Positions 1 to 7,925 of a stretch of 64,000 bases of DNA are shown piece after piece (the stretch's first letter is position 1; each line of letters begins with the position of its first letter). Location: assembly GCF_017876435.1 (NCBI RefSeq), contig NZ_JAGIOA010000001.1:1488001-1552000 (forward strand), written 5' to 3'. A model generated the notes under the pieces. That model was not told where the DNA came from. It made no database searches and was given only the letters and a program-made list of their open reading frames with translations. The DNA comes from Microbacterium phyllosphaerae. Its GTDB lineage: Bacteria; Actinomycetota; Actinomycetes; Actinomycetales; Microbacteriaceae. Position numbers and translations under genes: made by a program.

Positions 1-606
1 GATGACGACCTGGCAGTCGAGGTGTATCCCGAGCAGATGCAGTCTCAGTCGGAGGATCGATTCGAGTCCGCTCTCGGCATCGGGACGTGCGAGATCGAGG
101 AGCCTGTGGGCTGACTTCGGCAACTCGCGTCTGATCCTCTTGCGATCGTGCGCGGAGAGCAGGCGCAGGTTCCACGCGGACTCGTACGCCGCGAAGAACG
201 CCTCCTGATCGAGGCATCTGTATGCATGCACGAGAGCCGACGCGACCGGAGCCAGCCCGACTCCCGCGGTGCCGGGAGAGTGATGCGGGATGCATTCGCA
301 GGGGGTATGCGGATGCCTGCGCCCGGAGCCGCCCAACCACACATGCACGATCGCATCGACGCTCGGGAGCACCCAGACGCCGTGCGCGCGGAGCGCATCC
401 GCACACGTGAGAGATCCGCCATGCGCCGCCGCGGCGACGACTTTCGGATCTGTGGTCGCCAGAGCGTAGACCCCCTGGCGGACTCGGTTGATGGTGCCGG
501 CGCGCGCGGCAACAGAGAGTTGAGCGCGGGTCGATCCGAACTGCTGTAGATGCCGCCCGCGCGCGATTCCGCCGAGAACGTGGAGGAGCTCCGCCGGTTC
601 GATCAT
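1..606 (-). CDS. AbiEi-like antitoxin-type protein, cut by the window edge
   Basis: The frame is open from ATG (606-604) to the window edge, giving 202 residues with the C-terminus missing. The N-terminus is a winged-helix-like segment: the GGIARGRHLQQFG stretch, then RAGTINRVRQGVYAL, which resembles the start of AbiEi_4-type proteins. A middle domain contains SLTCADALRAHGVW and VHVWLGGSGRR. The last visible residues (LESILRLRLHLLGIHLDCQV) look like the start of a DUF559/Vsr-like nuclease fold. Such actinobacterial proteins are usually annotated as type IV toxin-antitoxin AbiEi family or DUF559 proteins and are often solitary. A weak ribosome site (GGAG) lies three bases before the ATG. No AbiEii toxin partner is visible on this side; the other side is outside the window. 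Family assignment is inference from pattern. Confidence 0.6.
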   Translation of the reverse strand, partial: MIEPAELLHVLGGIARGRHLQQFGSTRAQLSVAARAGTINRVRQGVYALATTDPKVVAAAAHGGSLTCADALRAHGVWVLPSVDAIVHVWLGGSGRRHPHTPCECIPHHSPGTAGVGLAPVASALVHAYRCLDQEAFFAAYESAWNLRLLSAHDRKRIRRELPKSAHRLLDLARPDAESGLESILRLRLHLLGIHLDCQVVI

Positions 607-798
607 GCTCCGAGCATCCGACGCCTGTGGTGTCGCCGGATGGCAGAAACCCGCGCGTTGGGGAAGACTGCCGACGTCACGATGAGTGTGCAGTCGAAGT
701 CACCCGCACAAATGCATGCTCGAACGACGGATGCAGGTCGAAAACTGGGATCCGAGCGTACGTATGTGATCTCGGCATGCATATGACGAAGCGCCGCG

Positions 799-860
799 GA
801 GTCGGGGTATTGGGCGGGAGGGGGTGGGAGTCGGGGAGTCGGGGTATTGGGCGGGAGGGG
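799..860 (+). repeat. 25-bp direct repeat in a G-rich tract
   Basis: The 25 bases at 799-823 recur exactly at 836-860, with 12 bases between. The unit contains GTCGGGGTATTGGGCGGGAG. It is followed at 860-880 by three further GGAGCG-type repeats and by more G runs to about 905. Several closely spaced runs of three or more G could form a G-quadruplex on the plus strand upstream of acpS; that is inference. Confidence 0.85.
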
Positions 861-951
861 AGCGGGAGCGGGAGCGGGAGTCGGGGAGGCGGAGAGGTGT
901 GGCCGGGGGAGGCGCGGGGCGAGCCCAGCCGAACGGTCCATCCGCCGCGAC

Positions 952-957
952 TAGGCT
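952..957 (+). promoter_or_regulatory. -10 box for leaderless acpS transcript
   Basis: TAGGCT lies exactly six bases before the GTG start of acpS. There is no Shine-Dalgarno sequence. This spacing puts the transcription start at or next to the start codon, the actinobacterial leaderless pattern seen repeatedly in this window. Confidence 0.6.
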
Positions 958-963
958 GAACGG

Positions 964-1323
964 GTGATCATCGGGACCGGCATCGACCTCGTGGACATCC
1001 CGCGGTTCGAGCGGACGCTCGAGCGCACGCCACGGCTTCGGGAGCGCCTCTTCGCGCCGGGGGAGCGGTCGCTGCGGCTGCCTTCCCTCGCGGCGCGCTA
1101 TGCCGCGAAGGAGGCCCTGATCAAGACTCTCGGCGGTTCCGACGGCGTCCACTGGATCGAGATCGAGATCGCCTCGGAGGCGTCGGGGCGTCCGCACTTC
1201 GTGTTGTCGGGTACCACCGCCGAGGTCGTCGCCGCGCGGGGCATCACTCGACTCCACCTCACACTCACCCACGACGCAGGGCTCGCCGCCGCATTCGTCG
1301 TCGCCGAAGGAGAGCCGCTGTGA
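964..1323 (+). CDS. acpS: Holo-[acyl-carrier-protein] synthase AcpS
   Basis: Transfers 4'-phosphopantetheine from CoA to a serine of acyl carrier protein, activating fatty-acid synthesis. The 119 residues match the short AcpS family. The N-terminal IIGTGIDLVDIPRFE carries the magnesium-binding Asp, and YAAKEALIKTLG carries the catalytic Glu/Lys motif. The C-terminal HLTLTHDAGLAAAFVV is the usual final strand. The GTG start is chosen because TAGGCT sits six bases upstream and the family motif begins at residue 2. The stop overlaps the alr start by four bases (GTGA), so the two are translationally coupled. It opens a run of six overlapping genes. Confidence 0.95.
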   Translation: MIIGTGIDLVDIPRFERTLERTPRLRERLFAPGERSLRLPSLAARYAAKEALIKTLGGSDGVHWIEIEIASEASGRPHFVLSGTTAEVVAARGITRLHLTLTHDAGLAAAFVVAEGEPL

Positions 1324-2426
1324 CCGTTCCGTTCCGCGAGGCGCGCATCGACCTGGATGCGATCACCGACAACGTCCGCCATTTCCGTCGCCTGACCGGA
1401 GTGCAGGTCATCGCGGTGGTCAAGGCGAACGCCTATGGTCACGGCGCGGCTCCCGCCGCTGTCGCCGCACTCGCCGGCGGTGCGACGCGCCTCGGGGTGG
1501 CCGAGATCCCGGAAGCGCTCGACCTGCGTCGGCAGGGAATCACGGCACCGATCGTCGCGTGGTTGCACGCGCCGGGTGAGCGGTTCGACCAGGCAGCCGA
1601 GCACGACATCGAGGTCGGCATCTCGTCGTTCGACCAGCTCGAGGCAGCTGGCGCCGCGGCGTCAGTCGATCGTCCGGTGGGCGTCCATCTCAAGTTCGAG
1701 ACCGGGCTCTCGCGCAACGGCATCGCACCGGCCGACTGGAGGCGAGTGCTCGCGGAAGCGGCCCGACTCGAGCGCATCGGCCGGTTGCGGATCATCGGAC
1801 TCTTCAGCCACCTCTCGAACACCTCCGCTCAGGACGATCGCGAGGCGCTCGCGAAGTTCGAAGAGGGCGTCGCGGCTGCGGCATCCTTCGGCATCCACCC
1901 CGAGATCCGGCACATCGCGGCGACTGCCGCAGCGATCGACCTGCCCGAGATGCGGCTGGATGCCGTGCGCATCGGCGTCGGCATCTACGGACTCTCCCCG
2001 TTCGACGACCGCTCGTCGGCCGAACTCGGACTGCGCCCCGCCATGACGCTGCGCGGCGCGATCGCCGCCGTGCGCCGGGTGCCCGCCGGCACGGGAGTCT
2101 CGTACGGCTACGATCACCGTGCACCCCACGACACGACCCTCGTGCTCGTGCCACTCGGCTATGCCGACGGGGTTCCGCGACACGCCTCCGGCCGCCTGCC
2201 GGTGTCGATCGGCGGCCGCCGGTACACCAACGTCGGCAGGATCGCCATGGACCAGTTCGTGGTCGATGTCGGAGACGCGCCCGTGTCGATCGGCGACGAG
2301 GTCGTGCTGTTCGGTGACTCGACCCTCGGTGTGCCGTCCGCCGCGGAATGGGCGAACGCCGCTTCGACCATCAACTACGAGATCGTCACCCGCATCGGCG
2401 CACGCGTGCCGCGGAGGTCGGCATGA
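1320..2426 (+). CDS. alr: Alanine racemase
   Basis: PLP enzyme that converts L-alanine to D-alanine for peptidoglycan. 368 residues is the usual length. The PLP lysine is in AVVKANAYGHG (about K35). The second catalytic base, tyrosine, is in GTGVSYGYDH (about residue 262), followed by the typical LGYADGVPR and RIAMDQFVVDV motifs of the beta domain. The GTG start overlaps the acpS stop; the alr stop overlaps the tsaE ATG (ATGA). The neighbourhood acpS-alr-tsaEB-rimI-tsaD is common in actinobacteria. Cytoplasmic, homodimer by family knowledge. Confidence 0.96.
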   Translation: MTVPFREARIDLDAITDNVRHFRRLTGVQVIAVVKANAYGHGAAPAAVAALAGGATRLGVAEIPEALDLRRQGITAPIVAWLHAPGERFDQAAEHDIEVGISSFDQLEAAGAAASVDRPVGVHLKFETGLSRNGIAPADWRRVLAEAARLERIGRLRIIGLFSHLSNTSAQDDREALAKFEEGVAAAASFGIHPEIRHIAATAAAIDLPEMRLDAVRIGVGIYGLSPFDDRSSAELGLRPAMTLRGAIAAVRRVPAGTGVSYGYDHRAPHDTTLVLVPLGYADGVPRHASGRLPVSIGGRRYTNVGRIAMDQFVVDVGDAPVSIGDEVVLFGDSTLGVPSAAEWANAASTINYEIVTRIGARVPRRSA

Positions 2427-2944
2427 GCGTCGACCCCGCATTCCTCGGGCACCGTGAGATCGAGACGTCCGAGGCGATGGAGAAGCTTGGCTTCCGTATC
2501 GGCGAGCAGCTCGAACCGGGCGACCTGCTGATCCTCACCGGCCCGCTGGGCGCAGGCAAGACCACGTTCACGCGAGGGCTCGCCGAGGGCCTCGGCGTTC
2601 GTGGCCCGGTGCAGAGTCCCACCTTCGTGATCGCACGAACGCATCCGTCGCTGGTGGGGCGGGCGCCGCTGGTCCATGTCGACGCCTACCGTCTCGGCTC
2701 GGGGGCCGAGCTCGACGACCTCGATCTGGACCTCGCCCGCTCGGTCGTCGTGATCGAGTGGGGGCGCGGGATGGCCGAGGACCTCGCCGAGACCTGGTGG
2801 GACATCGAGTTCGAGCGCCCGGTCGGCGGCGACGACGACCTCGACCCCTCTGAGCTCGATGCCGACGCACCGCGGCATGTCACCATCACGCGGAGCGGAC
2901 GCTCAGCGATCGCGGGTGGAAGGCCGACTACCCTGGAGGGGTGA
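2423..2944 (+). CDS. tsaE: tRNA t6A biosynthesis ATPase TsaE
   Basis: ATPase needed, together with TsaB and TsaD, for the threonylcarbamoyl modification of A37 in ANN-decoding tRNAs. The 173 residues contain a Walker A motif, GPLGAGKTTFTRG, then SPTFVIARTH, HVDAYRL and the Walker-B-like VVVIEWGRGM, all in TsaE order. The ATG at 2423 is chosen over upstream in-frame starts because it forms the ATGA overlap with alr and precedes the family N-terminus. The C-terminal roughly 30 residues are acidic and extend slightly beyond short family members. A -10-like TACCCT near its end may serve tsaB. Confidence 0.95.
   Translation: MSVDPAFLGHREIETSEAMEKLGFRIGEQLEPGDLLILTGPLGAGKTTFTRGLAEGLGVRGPVQSPTFVIARTHPSLVGRAPLVHVDAYRLGSGAELDDLDLDLARSVVVIEWGRGMAEDLAETWWDIEFERPVGGDDDLDPSELDADAPRHVTITRSGRSAIAGGRPTTLEG
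2929..2934 (+). promoter_or_regulatory. Possible internal -10 box before tsaB
   Basis: TACCCT ends six bases before the tsaB GTG, the same spacing as the other leaderless starts here. The GGAGGG between box and start is too close to GTG to be an ordinary ribosome site. It lies inside the tsaE coding region, so chance is possible. Confidence 0.35.
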
Positions 2945-3564
2945 TCCTCGCCGTCGACACCTCCCTGGGCACCGCCGTCTCGCTCATCGACGACGACGGC
3001 ACCCGTCGCTCCGACGCATCGGCCGCTGACCCGCTCGGTCATGCGGAGGTCATCGGCGACTTGCTCGTAGGGGCGCTCGACGCCGCGGGCTCGCAGCCGG
3101 TCACGCACGTCGTCGCAGGGATGGGTCCCGGTCCGTTCACGGGGCTCCGCATCGGCATCGCGACGGCACGCGCGTTCGCGCTGGGTCGCGGAATCGCGGT
3201 CGTCCCGGTGCCGAGCCACTTCGCGCCCGCCCTCACCGCGATCGAACAGGATGCCGTCACGGGGCCGTTCGCGATCGTCACCGACGCGCGTCGTCGTGAG
3301 GTGGCCATCACGGTGTTCGACGGGACGGATGCCGACGGCATCCCGCTCGTGACCCGCGACACCGTGCTCGTGCCCCGAGTCGACGCGGACGACCGTCTCG
3401 ACGGCATCCGGCGTATCGATATCGAGACGCTCTCCGCCGTCGATCTCGCCCGTGTCGGGGGGAGAGCCGTCGCCGCGGGGCGCGTTCTCGCCGGTGACGA
3501 GCCGCTGTACCTGCGGCAACCTGATGTCACTGTTCCGGGCGCTCCGAAGAAGGTGGGGCGATGA
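2941..3564 (+). CDS. tsaB: tRNA t6A biosynthesis protein TsaB
   Basis: ASKHA-fold partner that dimerises with TsaD in the t6A complex; it has no catalysis of its own. 207 residues. The N-terminus ILAVDTSLGTAVSLI and the central GMGPGPFTGLRIGIATARAFA are the hallmark TsaB motifs, and the C-terminus ends in the usual PLYLRQPDV stretch. The GTG start overlaps the tsaE stop (GTGA), and its own stop overlaps rimI (ATGA). Confidence 0.95.
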   Translation: MILAVDTSLGTAVSLIDDDGTRRSDASAADPLGHAEVIGDLLVGALDAAGSQPVTHVVAGMGPGPFTGLRIGIATARAFALGRGIAVVPVPSHFAPALTAIEQDAVTGPFAIVTDARRREVAITVFDGTDADGIPLVTRDTVLVPRVDADDRLDGIRRIDIETLSAVDLARVGGRAVAAGRVLAGDEPLYLRQPDVTVPGAPKKVGR

Positions 3565-4067
3565 CTCTCCGAGTGGCGACGCCGGACGATCTCGACGCGA
3601 TCATGGCGATAGAGCATCGCTCCTTTCCCACCGACGCGTGGAGTGCCGAGGCCATGGCCCTGGAACTCGCCAGCCCGCATGGTCGATACCTGGTCGACGA
3701 GCTCGACGGCGCGATCATCGGCTACGGGGGAGTCCGAGCTCTCGAGGGCTCTCGCGACGCCGACATCCAGACCATCGCCTTCGACGCGGAGCACCGCGGT
3801 GCAGGTCGAGGCCGTGCGCTCCTTCGGGGGCTGCTCGACACCGCGGCAGAGCGCGGAGCGCGCGAGGTGTTCCTCGAGGTCCGCGCCGACAACCCGAGTG
3901 CCGAGGGGCTGTACCTCTCCGAGGGATTCGAGGAGATCGGGCGTCGTCCGAGGTATTACCAGCCCGATGACATCGATGCGATCGTGATGCGACTCGCACT
4001 GCAGCATCCTCGATCCGCTCACCGCGACGAGCCTGTCACGGATGCCGCGAAGGAGGCGACCGCATGA
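3561..4067 (+). CDS. rimI: Ribosomal protein S18 alanine N-acetyltransferase RimI-like
   Basis: GNAT-fold acetyltransferase of 168 residues. The acetyl-CoA loop is represented by [16 protein letters not shown] (about residues 76-91), and the C-terminal [28 protein letters not shown] pattern, given here in pieces ([23 protein letters not shown]), is typical of RimI. Its position between tsaB and tsaD is the classic RimI location. It overlaps both neighbours by four bases. The C-terminal 20 or so residues are extra. Substrate specificity for S18 is inferred from family and context. Confidence 0.9.
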   Translation: MTLRVATPDDLDAIMAIEHRSFPTDAWSAEAMALELASPHGRYLVDELDGAIIGYGGVRALEGSRDADIQTIAFDAEHRGAGRGRALLRGLLDTAAERGAREVFLEVRADNPSAEGLYLSEGFEEIGRRPRYYQPDDIDAIVMRLALQHPRSAHRDEPVTDAAKEATA

Positions 4068-5134
4068 CTGAGCCCCTGGTGCTGGGCATCGAGACGAGCT
4101 GCGACGAGACCGGCATCGGGATCGTCCGCGGACGCACGCTGCTGTCGAACACGATCGCGTCGAGCATGGACGAGCACGCCCGCTACGGAGGCGTCGTGCC
4201 CGAGGTCGCCGCCCGCGCGCACCTCGAGGCGCTGCAGCCGTCGATCGATGTCGCGCTCGCCGAAGCCGGTGTGCGGCTGGCGGATCTCGATGCGGTGGCG
4301 GTGACGAGCGGCCCAGGCCTTGCGGGTGCGTTGATGGTCGGCGTCGGCGCAGCCAAGGGTCTCGCTGTGGCTCTCGACAAGCCGCTCTACGCGGTGAATC
4401 ACCTGGTGGGCCACATCGCGGCAGACATCCTGACTCCCGAGTCCGAGCCGCTGGAGTACCCGACGATCGCACTGCTGGTCTCGGGCGGGCACACGTCGCT
4501 TCTCCACGTGCGCGACCTCACCACCGATGTCGAGATGCTCGGCGAGACCATGGACGACGCGGCCGGTGAGGCGTTCGACAAGGTCGCCCGCCTGCTGTCT
4601 CTGCCGTATCCGGGAGGACCGGAGATCGACCGCGCCGCACTCGACGGCGACCCGAACGCGATCCGCTTCCCCCGCGGCCTCTCGCGGGCTTCGGACCTGG
4701 CGAAGCACCGCTACGACTTCTCGTTCTCCGGGCTCAAGACGGCCGTGGCGCGGTGGGTCGAGCGCTGCGAGGCCGACGGGGTTCCCGTTCCCGTCGCCGA
4801 CGTCGCCGCCAGCTTCCGGGAGGCCGTGGTCGACGTGCTGGTGACCAAGGCGCTCGCTGCGTGTGCCGACCTCGGCGTCCCGCGGCTGCTCCTCGGCGGC
4901 GGCGTCATCGCGAACCGACGGCTTCGTGAGGTGGCGTTGGCCAGGGCGGAGGCCGCAGGGGTCACCGTGCGCATTCCGCCGCTGTCGCTGTGCACCGACA
5001 ACGGGGCGATGATCGCGGCTCTCGCGGCCGAGCTGATCTCGTCGGGTCGTCGTCCGTCGACGCTCGCCTTCGGCGCGGACTCCACTCTGCCTGTCACTGA
5101 GATCCAGGTCGATGAACGCGTCGCGGTGATGTGA
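4064..5134 (+). CDS. tsaD: tRNA N6-adenosine threonylcarbamoyltransferase TsaD
   Basis: Transfers the threonylcarbamoyl group to A37 of tRNA. The 356 residues start with [17 protein letters not shown]; the metal-binding histidines lie in HLEALQP and in [24 protein letters not shown] is the nucleotide-binding phosphate loop, and [14 protein letters not shown] and [12 protein letters not shown] close the ASKHA fold. Start ATGA overlaps rimI. The stop abuts the next gene in a TGATG arrangement. Essential housekeeping gene. Confidence 0.97.
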   Translation: MTEPLVLGIETSCDETGIGIVRGRTLLSNTIASSMDEHARYGGVVPEVAARAHLEALQPSIDVALAEAGVRLADLDAVAVTSGPGLAGALMVGVGAAKGLAVALDKPLYAVNHLVGHIAADILTPESEPLEYPTIALLVSGGHTSLLHVRDLTTDVEMLGETMDDAAGEAFDKVARLLSLPYPGGPEIDRAALDGDPNAIRFPRGLSRASDLAKHRYDFSFSGLKTAVARWVERCEADGVPVPVADVAASFREAVVDVLVTKALAACADLGVPRLLLGGGVIANRRLREVALARAEAAGVTVRIPPLSLCTDNGAMIAALAAELISSGRRPSTLAFGADSTLPVTEIQVDERVAVM

Positions 5135-5646
5135 TGAGCGACGTGCCCCGTTCTCCCCGCCCCGACGGCGCCGGCGTCGACGGAGTGTCGCGTCCTGCCC
5201 TCCCGAACCCGAGCATCGAAGGGCCGAGCGGCGAGGTCGAGCATCCCGCCGGATCGGCACGCATCCCGGGAGCCCGACGAGACGGCTACACGAAGCTCCC
5301 CACGGGGCCGGTCGGGATCGAACCCGTCATCGTCAGCGGTCCGGTGGCAGACGACGTCGCGCACGATGCGGACTGGGAACCGGCGACCGGGGCCTCCGCC
5401 GTCGATGACACCCGACTCGCGCCGTGGGCGCTCATGGCCGCGATCGTGGCTCTGGCGTCCTCGTTCTTCGTGGGCTGGGGCATTCCGATCGCGGTCGTCG
5501 CCGTGATCGCGTCGATCATGTCGCTGCGGCGGCCGGTCGAGAGCCGCGCGATCGCGCGCTGGGCGCTCGTCCTCGGCCTGTGCGCGACCGTCTACAGTCT
5601 CGGATGGCTGGTGTGGGCCGGCATGCAGTTCGAGAGGCTCGGGTAG
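5134..5646 (+). CDS. DUF4190-type membrane protein
   Basis: 170 residues from the ATG at 5134, which overlaps the tsaD stop by one base (TGATG). A GTG one codon earlier (5131) is also possible. The first 95 residues are hydrophilic and Pro/Gly/Asp-rich without a fold I recognise. Two hydrophobic helices follow, at about 96-120 (WALMAAIVALASSFFVGW, then IPIAVVAVIASIMSL) and about 139-160 (ARWALVLGLCATVYSLGWLV), the DUF4190-like pattern. No enzymatic motif is visible. Co-transcription with the t6A genes is likely from the overlap, but a functional link is unknown. Confidence 0.75.
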   Translation: MSDVPRSPRPDGAGVDGVSRPALPNPSIEGPSGEVEHPAGSARIPGARRDGYTKLPTGPVGIEPVIVSGPVADDVAHDADWEPATGASAVDDTRLAPWALMAAIVALASSFFVGWGIPIAVVAVIASIMSLRRPVESRAIARWALVLGLCATVYSLGWLVWAGMQFERLG

Positions 5647-5649
5647 CCG

Positions 5650-6717
5650 ATGCCGGACGCCGACGACGTGGTCGAGCTCCGGGCCCTGCAGGTGCGTGCC
5701 TACGGGCGTGCCGGGGCGCTCAGCGAATCCGAGGCCGCGCGTCTGCAGGAGCTCGAGCATGCGCGAGCGGGGGAGAGCGGATCGCCCTCGGCGGTGGAGG
5801 CTCCGGATGCTCCGCAGGTGCCGCAGCATCCGGTCGATCTTCCTGCCGCGCAGCCCGCCGCCGCCGACTCGCAGGTCGCCGAGAGCGGTGATGCGCCACC
5901 GCCGCACCGTGAATCCGCGCTGACGACACTGCGGAGGCATTGGCGCCTCGTGTCGGTCATCGTCGTCGCCTTCGTGCTGATCGGTCTCGCTCTCGGCTGG
6001 TCGCTGTTCTGGGATCGTGGTGCGGCGCCGATGCAGCTGAGCGCGGAGCAGCGGGGATGGCATGACGCGATCCTCGCGTCGGGTGACTTCGACCCGGGAT
6101 CCTTGCGCGCGATCGACGAGGAGGAGGGTGTCGTCATCTGGTTCGCGACGAAGAAGGACGGAGCCGACGTGTGCCTGGTCCTCGGCGACGGCGATCAGAC
6201 CGCTCCCGCATGCACGACCCGTGAGCAGGCGCTGATCCAGGGCGTCAGCGCGACGCTCGTGAAGGTCGTCGACGACACCCAGAACTACGACGTCGACGCC
6301 CAGATGTTCCTGACGGCCGACGGCGAACCGGCTGTCATCGCTCGCAGCTACATCACGGTCCCGCAGTCGACCACGATGTTCGCGAGCCCCGAAGAGGCAT
6401 CCACCGCGGCGTCCCTCGCCACGGAGACCGGCTGGGATCGCCGCTCGATCATGGTCGCGGGATACGACGACGGTGTGCCGATCTGGGTGGGAGTGGACAA
6501 GGAGGACCAGCGCTACTGCCTCGCCTTCGACGGGTCGATGCCCGATCCGCCGATGTCCTGCGACGACAGCCTGATGCTGACGGATGCCGATCGCACCCTC
6601 ACGCTCGACATCTCGAAGGACGGAGAGTCGACCCGGTACGAGTACCGGTTCGGCTACGGTCAGCAGTACCTGACCGTGACGAAGGGGCTGGGAGGCGAGG
6701 ATGCTTCAGGAGACTGA
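5650..6717 (+). CDS. Single-pass membrane protein of unknown function, paralogue A
   Basis: 355 residues, no recognised family. The N-terminal cytoplasmic segment begins with VVELRALQVRAYGRAGALSE and is Pro/Ala-rich to residue 95. One transmembrane helix lies at about 100-120 (VSVIVVAFVLIGLALGWSLF), followed by an extracytoplasmic domain with ILASGDFDPGSLRAIDEE and VIWFATKKDGADVCLVLGDG and several cysteines. The next gene encodes a clear paralogue with the same order of segments, so this is a tandem duplication. It starts three bases after the previous stop, so it is probably in the same transcript. Confidence 0.8.
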   Translation: MPDADDVVELRALQVRAYGRAGALSESEAARLQELEHARAGESGSPSAVEAPDAPQVPQHPVDLPAAQPAAADSQVAESGDAPPPHRESALTTLRRHWRLVSVIVVAFVLIGLALGWSLFWDRGAAPMQLSAEQRGWHDAILASGDFDPGSLRAIDEEEGVVIWFATKKDGADVCLVLGDGDQTAPACTTREQALIQGVSATLVKVVDDTQNYDVDAQMFLTADGEPAVIARSYITVPQSTTMFASPEEASTAASLATETGWDRRSIMVAGYDDGVPIWVGVDKEDQRYCLAFDGSMPDPPMSCDDSLMLTDADRTLTLDISKDGESTRYEYRFGYGQQYLTVTKGLGGEDASGD

Positions 6718-7921
6718 TGCCGCAGAGCTCCGTGCCCTCCAGATGAAGGCGTACGGGCGAGACGGCGGCCTGACCGAGGTGGATGCAGCGCGGCTGCGCG
6801 AGCTCGAATCGTCTCGGGTGGAGGCGGGGACGCCGCCGGACCCGGAGACGCCGATCTCGGCGGAGATTCCTCCTGCCGGGGATGTCGCGTTAGAGGGCGA
6901 TTCGCGCGCGGATGCGTCCGGCGTCGAGGGAGCGGATCGGACGATCTGGGGTTCCGGGGACGCCGCGGATCCGGGAACGGCCGCGAGCGACGGCGAGTCG
7001 CACCCCTCACCGGGTCTGCGTGGGTCGGTCCGACAGCACTGGAAGCTCGTGGCCGCGGCTGCCGTCGCGCTGGTCCTGATCGGTCTCGGCGCCGGCTGGG
7101 CACTCTTCGGTCGGGGAGGCGATGGCATCGTCCTCACGGCCGAGCAGCAGGAGCGTCGGGCCCAGCTGCAGAGCGACGGCGACTTCGACCCCGGCACGCT
7201 CCGTGCGATCGGTCGAGACGAGGATGCCCTCGTCTGGTTCGCGACCAAGCAGGACGGCAAGACCATCTGCCTCACCCTCGACGCCGCAGACAAGTCGGCG
7301 AGCCAATGCCAGCCCGCCGAGGACCTCGACAACGGCAACGGGATCGGTGTGAGCGTGACGGCGGAAACCGCCGATGACGGATCCGCGGACCAGGTGTGGG
7401 CATCGGCGGCGCGGGCGACGACGGGCGAGATCCTGGCGATCGTTCAGCGGTGGAACAGCGGGGGTCAGGACTGGCTGTCGCAGTTCTCCGGTGCCGAGAG
7501 GGATCGCGCGGAGGAGCTCCTCGGTCAGGGGTTCGAGGAGTACACGGTCTCGATCGTGGGCTACGTCGAGGATGCTCCGGTGTGGTTCGGACAGAAGATC
7601 GAGGACGGCGACCCGTCGGACTGCCTCATCGTGGACCACTTCGGTGCGATCACGTGCAAGACGGCGGGCGAGGCGCAGACCTCCGGCGACGGCATCGCCA
7701 TCGAGGGAGACTGGGCCGACGGTTCGGCCGCCACCGAACCGTGGAGCATCCGGCTGGAGTTCACTCCGAACGGGACGCCTTACCTCATGATCACGGGCGA
7801 CCTGCCACCTGGGCAGGTGTCCCCGACGGATACCACCGTGAAGCCCGGGGAGACGCTGGAACTCGGCGGGGAGTACCAGGACCCGATCCAGGTCGAGGTC
7901 CCCTCCGAGGACGAGGGATGA
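6701..7921 (+). CDS. Single-pass membrane protein of unknown function, paralogue B
   Basis: 406 residues, starting inside the previous gene (17-base overlap) behind a good ribosome site, GGAGGCGAGG. It repeats the plan of paralogue A: an N-terminal AAELRALQMKAYGRDGGLTE motif, a variable acidic linker, a transmembrane helix at about 112-130 (LVAAAAVALVLIGLGAGWAL), then QSDGDFDPGTLRAIGRDED and LVWFATKQDGKTICLTLD. A cysteine pair and a Pro/Thr-rich tail follow. The shared cytoplasmic motif suggests a common partner; the outer domains have diverged more. No function can be named. Confidence 0.8.
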   Translation: MLQETDAAELRALQMKAYGRDGGLTEVDAARLRELESSRVEAGTPPDPETPISAEIPPAGDVALEGDSRADASGVEGADRTIWGSGDAADPGTAASDGESHPSPGLRGSVRQHWKLVAAAAVALVLIGLGAGWALFGRGGDGIVLTAEQQERRAQLQSDGDFDPGTLRAIGRDEDALVWFATKQDGKTICLTLDAADKSASQCQPAEDLDNGNGIGVSVTAETADDGSADQVWASAARATTGEILAIVQRWNSGGQDWLSQFSGAERDRAEELLGQGFEEYTVSIVGYVEDAPVWFGQKIEDGDPSDCLIVDHFGAITCKTAGEAQTSGDGIAIEGDWADGSAATEPWSIRLEFTPNGTPYLMITGDLPPGQVSPTDTTVKPGETLELGGEYQDPIQVEVPSEDEG

Positions 7922-7925
7922 ACGG

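Larger units (their letters stand above)
607..963. other. Gene-free region with G-rich repeats
   Basis: I see no convincing gene in these 357 bases. The part nearest 606 should hold the promoter of the minus-strand AbiEi-like gene. The part from about 799 to 905 is strongly G-rich on the plus strand and contains a 25-base direct repeat and a GGAGCG tandem run. The last bases hold the acpS -10 box. Short open frames here on both strands have low-complexity Gly/Arg/Pro translations typical of non-coding GC-rich DNA. Confidence 0.6.

Noticed and set aside
603..959. Short frames on both strands in the region before acpS
   Set aside because: Translations are low-complexity Gly/Arg/Pro from the G-rich repeats. 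No ribosome sites or family similarity.
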